In this document: in pieces, positions 41,567 through 42,647 of the stretch
How the letters are laid out: every line of letters starts with the position of its first letter
Numbering within the stretch: position 1 is the stretch's first letter
Assembly: GCA_018664485.1 (NCBI GenBank)
Contig: JABJOE010000004.1
Location: forward strand, 1-42,647
Origin: Candidatus Uhrbacteria bacterium
GTDB lineage: Bacteria > Patescibacteria > ABY1 > SG8-24 > UBA9934
Direction: 5' to 3'
DNA: 42,647 bases
Position numbers and translations under genes: made by a program
The notes under the pieces: generated by a model
The model's input: the letters and a program-made list of their open reading frames with translations, nothing else
Told to the model about the DNA's origin: nothing
The model's database searches: none

Positions 41567-41658
41567 CTATCTAACGTAGGGTTATTTAATAAAAAAGCTT
41601 CAGAGGCTTGTTAAAGGTTATTTGGTAGAAATAATGAGTAACAAAACTGCCTCATTTC
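41567..41658. repeat. Half copy of the palindromic repeat (B-type arm), self-folding
   Basis: It starts CTATCTAACGTAGGGTTA and matches the left arm of the palindrome at 40142-40334, including the 15-base identity GAGGCTTGTTAAAGG (41603-41617 and 40178-40192). By itself it folds: GAGGC/GCCTC (41603-41607, 41649-41653), TGTTA/TAACA (41609-41613, 41639-41643), TTATTT/AAATAA (41618-41623, 41629-41634). It directly precedes the full A-type palindrome. Confidence 0.8.
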
Positions 41659-41851
41659 CTATCTAACAGAGGGTTTTAGCAAATAAATTGCTTCCGAGGA
41701 CGTTTAGGGCTAGATCCGGCAAGAATAGCCTGATCGCAAAATCGCCTCCGTTGTTACCAAAAAAGATACAACGGATGCCCGGTTTTGCAGGCTATGATGA
41801 CGGATTTGTCCCTAGATACCGCAGGCGCAATTTACTTTATAAAACCCGTAG
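41659..41851. repeat. Full 177-bp imperfect palindrome P2 (A-type)
   Basis: The palindrome proper spans 41671-41847, the same 177 bp as the first one. Stems: GGGTTTTA/TAAAACCC, TAAATTGC/GCAATTTA (41684-41691, 41827-41834), CTAG/CTAG, ATCCG/CGGAT (41714-41718, 41801-41805), ATAGCCT/AGGCTAT (41725-41731, 41789-41795), GCAAAA/TTTTGC (41736-41741, 41783-41788), and terminal TCCGTTGT/ACAACGGA (41747-41754, 41768-41775). The terminal hairpin and inner loops match the first palindrome; the other stems differ but pair. The right end runs CCCGTAGCACCC into the promoter. Confidence 0.88.
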
Positions 41852-41856
41852 CACCC

Positions 41857-41885
41857 TTGACAAAAGCCTCTTTTTCTGCTATTAT
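41857..41885 (+). promoter_or_regulatory. Sigma70-type promoter of lipoprotein gene 2
   Basis: TTGACA (41857-41862), 17-bp spacer, TATTAT (41880-41885), starting nine bases after the palindrome end. Confidence 0.85.
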
Positions 41886-41889
41886 TCGG

Positions 41890-42028
41890 TGTTCGTTTAA
41901 AAGTGAGGCAACTCACATAATAGACGAAATCATTAATAACACTCCCTAAGAGCGGGCACTTTGCCCATGATTCAGCTTGCTGGATCAACGGGCATTCTGC
42001 CCATTCACTGCGCAACCCTGGAGACCCC
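41890..42028 (+). promoter_or_regulatory. Hairpin-rich 5' leader of lipoprotein gene 2
   Basis: It contains GTGAG-gcaa-CTCAC (41903-41916) and two near-identical hairpins, GGGCA-ctt-TGCCC (41954-41966) and GGGCA-ttc-TGCCC (41990-42002), both followed by CATT or CATG. A GGAG six bases before the ATG is the ribosome binding site. The sequence is not similar to the leader of gene 1 apart from its hairpin-rich character. Confidence 0.5.
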
Positions 42029-42647
42029 ATGACGCGCTTCCCGACCCTGACCACCCTTCTGGCCCTTGCGGTCGTCACTCTCAACACTGGCTGCTTCGAC
42101 GACGTCGAGCAGAAGATCTGCAAGGAGTATGACAGCTTCACCGCCGATCAGCAGGTTCTCCTGGACATGGCCGGAGTGGAGTCCGGCGAGTCCGCTTGCA
42201 TCGTCTATCACACCGACACTGAGTGCAACTACGTCTACGTGGTCGGCGAGATCGACGACGGAGGCTGGTACGGCGATAACGCCGACGAGTGCACCGGTGA
42301 GGACGAGCCGGAGGAGCCCACCGACGACGACAGCGACGGCTTCGACTCCGACGAGGACTGCGACGACGACGACGCGACCATCAACCCGGATGCAGAAGAG
42401 GTCTGCGACGGTGTCGACAATGACTGCGATGGCACTGTCGACGGCGAAGACGCCACCGATGCCGAGGTGTTCTACACCGACAGCGACGGCGACGGCTACT
42501 GCAGCACCGAGTTCGAGACGGTTTGTTCCGGAGACGAGGCTTCGACCTCCGTTTCCGAGACCGACTGTGACATCGACGGCGACGGCGACTTCGACGGCGA
42601 CGACGAGGACTGCGACGACGACGACGCAGACATCGATCTGACCTGTG
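42029..42647 (+). CDS. Lipoprotein with MopE-like motifs, 3' end cut by the window
   Basis: The frame is open from the ATG at 42029 to the window end (206 codons, no stop). The N-terminus MTRFPTLTTLLALAVVTLNT runs into GC, a lipoprotein signal with Cys22. A domain with several Cys follows (about 23-88), then a Glu/Pro/Asp linker, and then MopE-type motifs: DSDGFDSDEDCDDDDA, CDGVDNDCDGTVDGED, DSDGDGYC and DIDGDGDFDGDDEDCDDDDA. It has the same exported acidic Ca-binding design as the previous gene, with the unique domain placed before the repeats instead of after them. GC-rich codons again. GGAG precedes the start by six bases. Confidence 0.88.
   Translation, partial: MTRFPTLTTLLALAVVTLNTGCFDDVEQKICKEYDSFTADQQVLLDMAGVESGESACIVYHTDTECNYVYVVGEIDDGGWYGDNADECTGEDEPEEPTDDDSDGFDSDEDCDDDDATINPDAEEVCDGVDNDCDGTVDGEDATDAEVFYTDSDGDGYCSTEFETVCSGDEASTSVSETDCDIDGDGDFDGDDEDCDDDDADIDLTC

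Noticed and set aside
40046..41851. Integron attC sites
   Set aside because: ATCTAAC and ATTTAAC at the left ends fit the RYYYAAC half-site, but no matching GTTRRRY is found at the right ends (they read CCCGTAG), and no integron integrase is in the window. A cassette-like nature stays possible, attC identity does not.
1..42647. CRISPR array
   Set aside because: No short direct repeats with regular spacers were seen; the repeats found are palindromic, few and unevenly spaced.

Overview
The window is gene-dense and moderate in GC up to about 40 kb. It looks like a chromosome segment of a Candidatus Patescibacteria (CPR) bacterium, probably a Parcubacteria-type lineage (inference). Signs are short intergenic gaps, many ATGA/GTGA overlaps, few Shine-Dalgarno sites, divergent MurE- and MurG-like enzymes, a PEGA/propeller protein, DUF2304 beside GT2 enzymes, and single TM-anchored proteins of unknown function. 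No marker gene here fixes the lineage.

Layout. 0.4-2.8 kb: a TPR protein and a secreted subtilase. 2.8-18.6 kb: a surface-glycan block with a UDP-glucuronate decarboxylase-like SDR, two GT2 and two GT4 glycosyltransferases, DUF2304, two large GT-C-like membrane proteins, a CDP-alcohol phosphatidyltransferase, a HIT protein, an EEP-family hydrolase, and rfbB, rfbC and rfbD for dTDP-rhamnose (rfbA is not in the window). 18.6-26 kb: housekeeping genes (MazG-like, PEGA/propeller, S41 protease, Nudix, bL9, CTP synthase, bL27), interrupted at 22.6-23.55 kb by a foreign-looking island. 26.2-40 kb: NifU-like protein, mraY, ftsW, murG, tRNA-Lys, a GT4, a P2-type ATPase, murD, a murE-like gene, then bPH, FtsB-like and parvulin-like envelope proteins. 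Together these make peptidoglycan precursors and a rhamnose-containing surface polymer.

From about 40.03 kb the character changes sharply. Two GC-rich, GAC-rich genes encode lipoproteins with MopE-like acidic metal-binding motifs. They lie in tandem, each after an AT-richer leader with the same architecture: a half repeat, a 177-bp imperfect palindrome, a gap of exactly 9 nt, a TTGACA-17-TATTNT promoter, and a hairpin-rich 5' leader. The two palindromes have different stem sequences that still pair, so the fold is conserved. This is either an undescribed cassette-like array or a chimeric contig join near 40.03 kb.

A second family of covarying imperfect palindromes sits in the CPR part (1-78, 16756-16876, 17034-17063), with further palindromes at 359-424 and 3859-3948. 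Several abut start or stop codons. These structured intergenic elements, together with the lipoprotein cassettes, are the most unusual content of the window.
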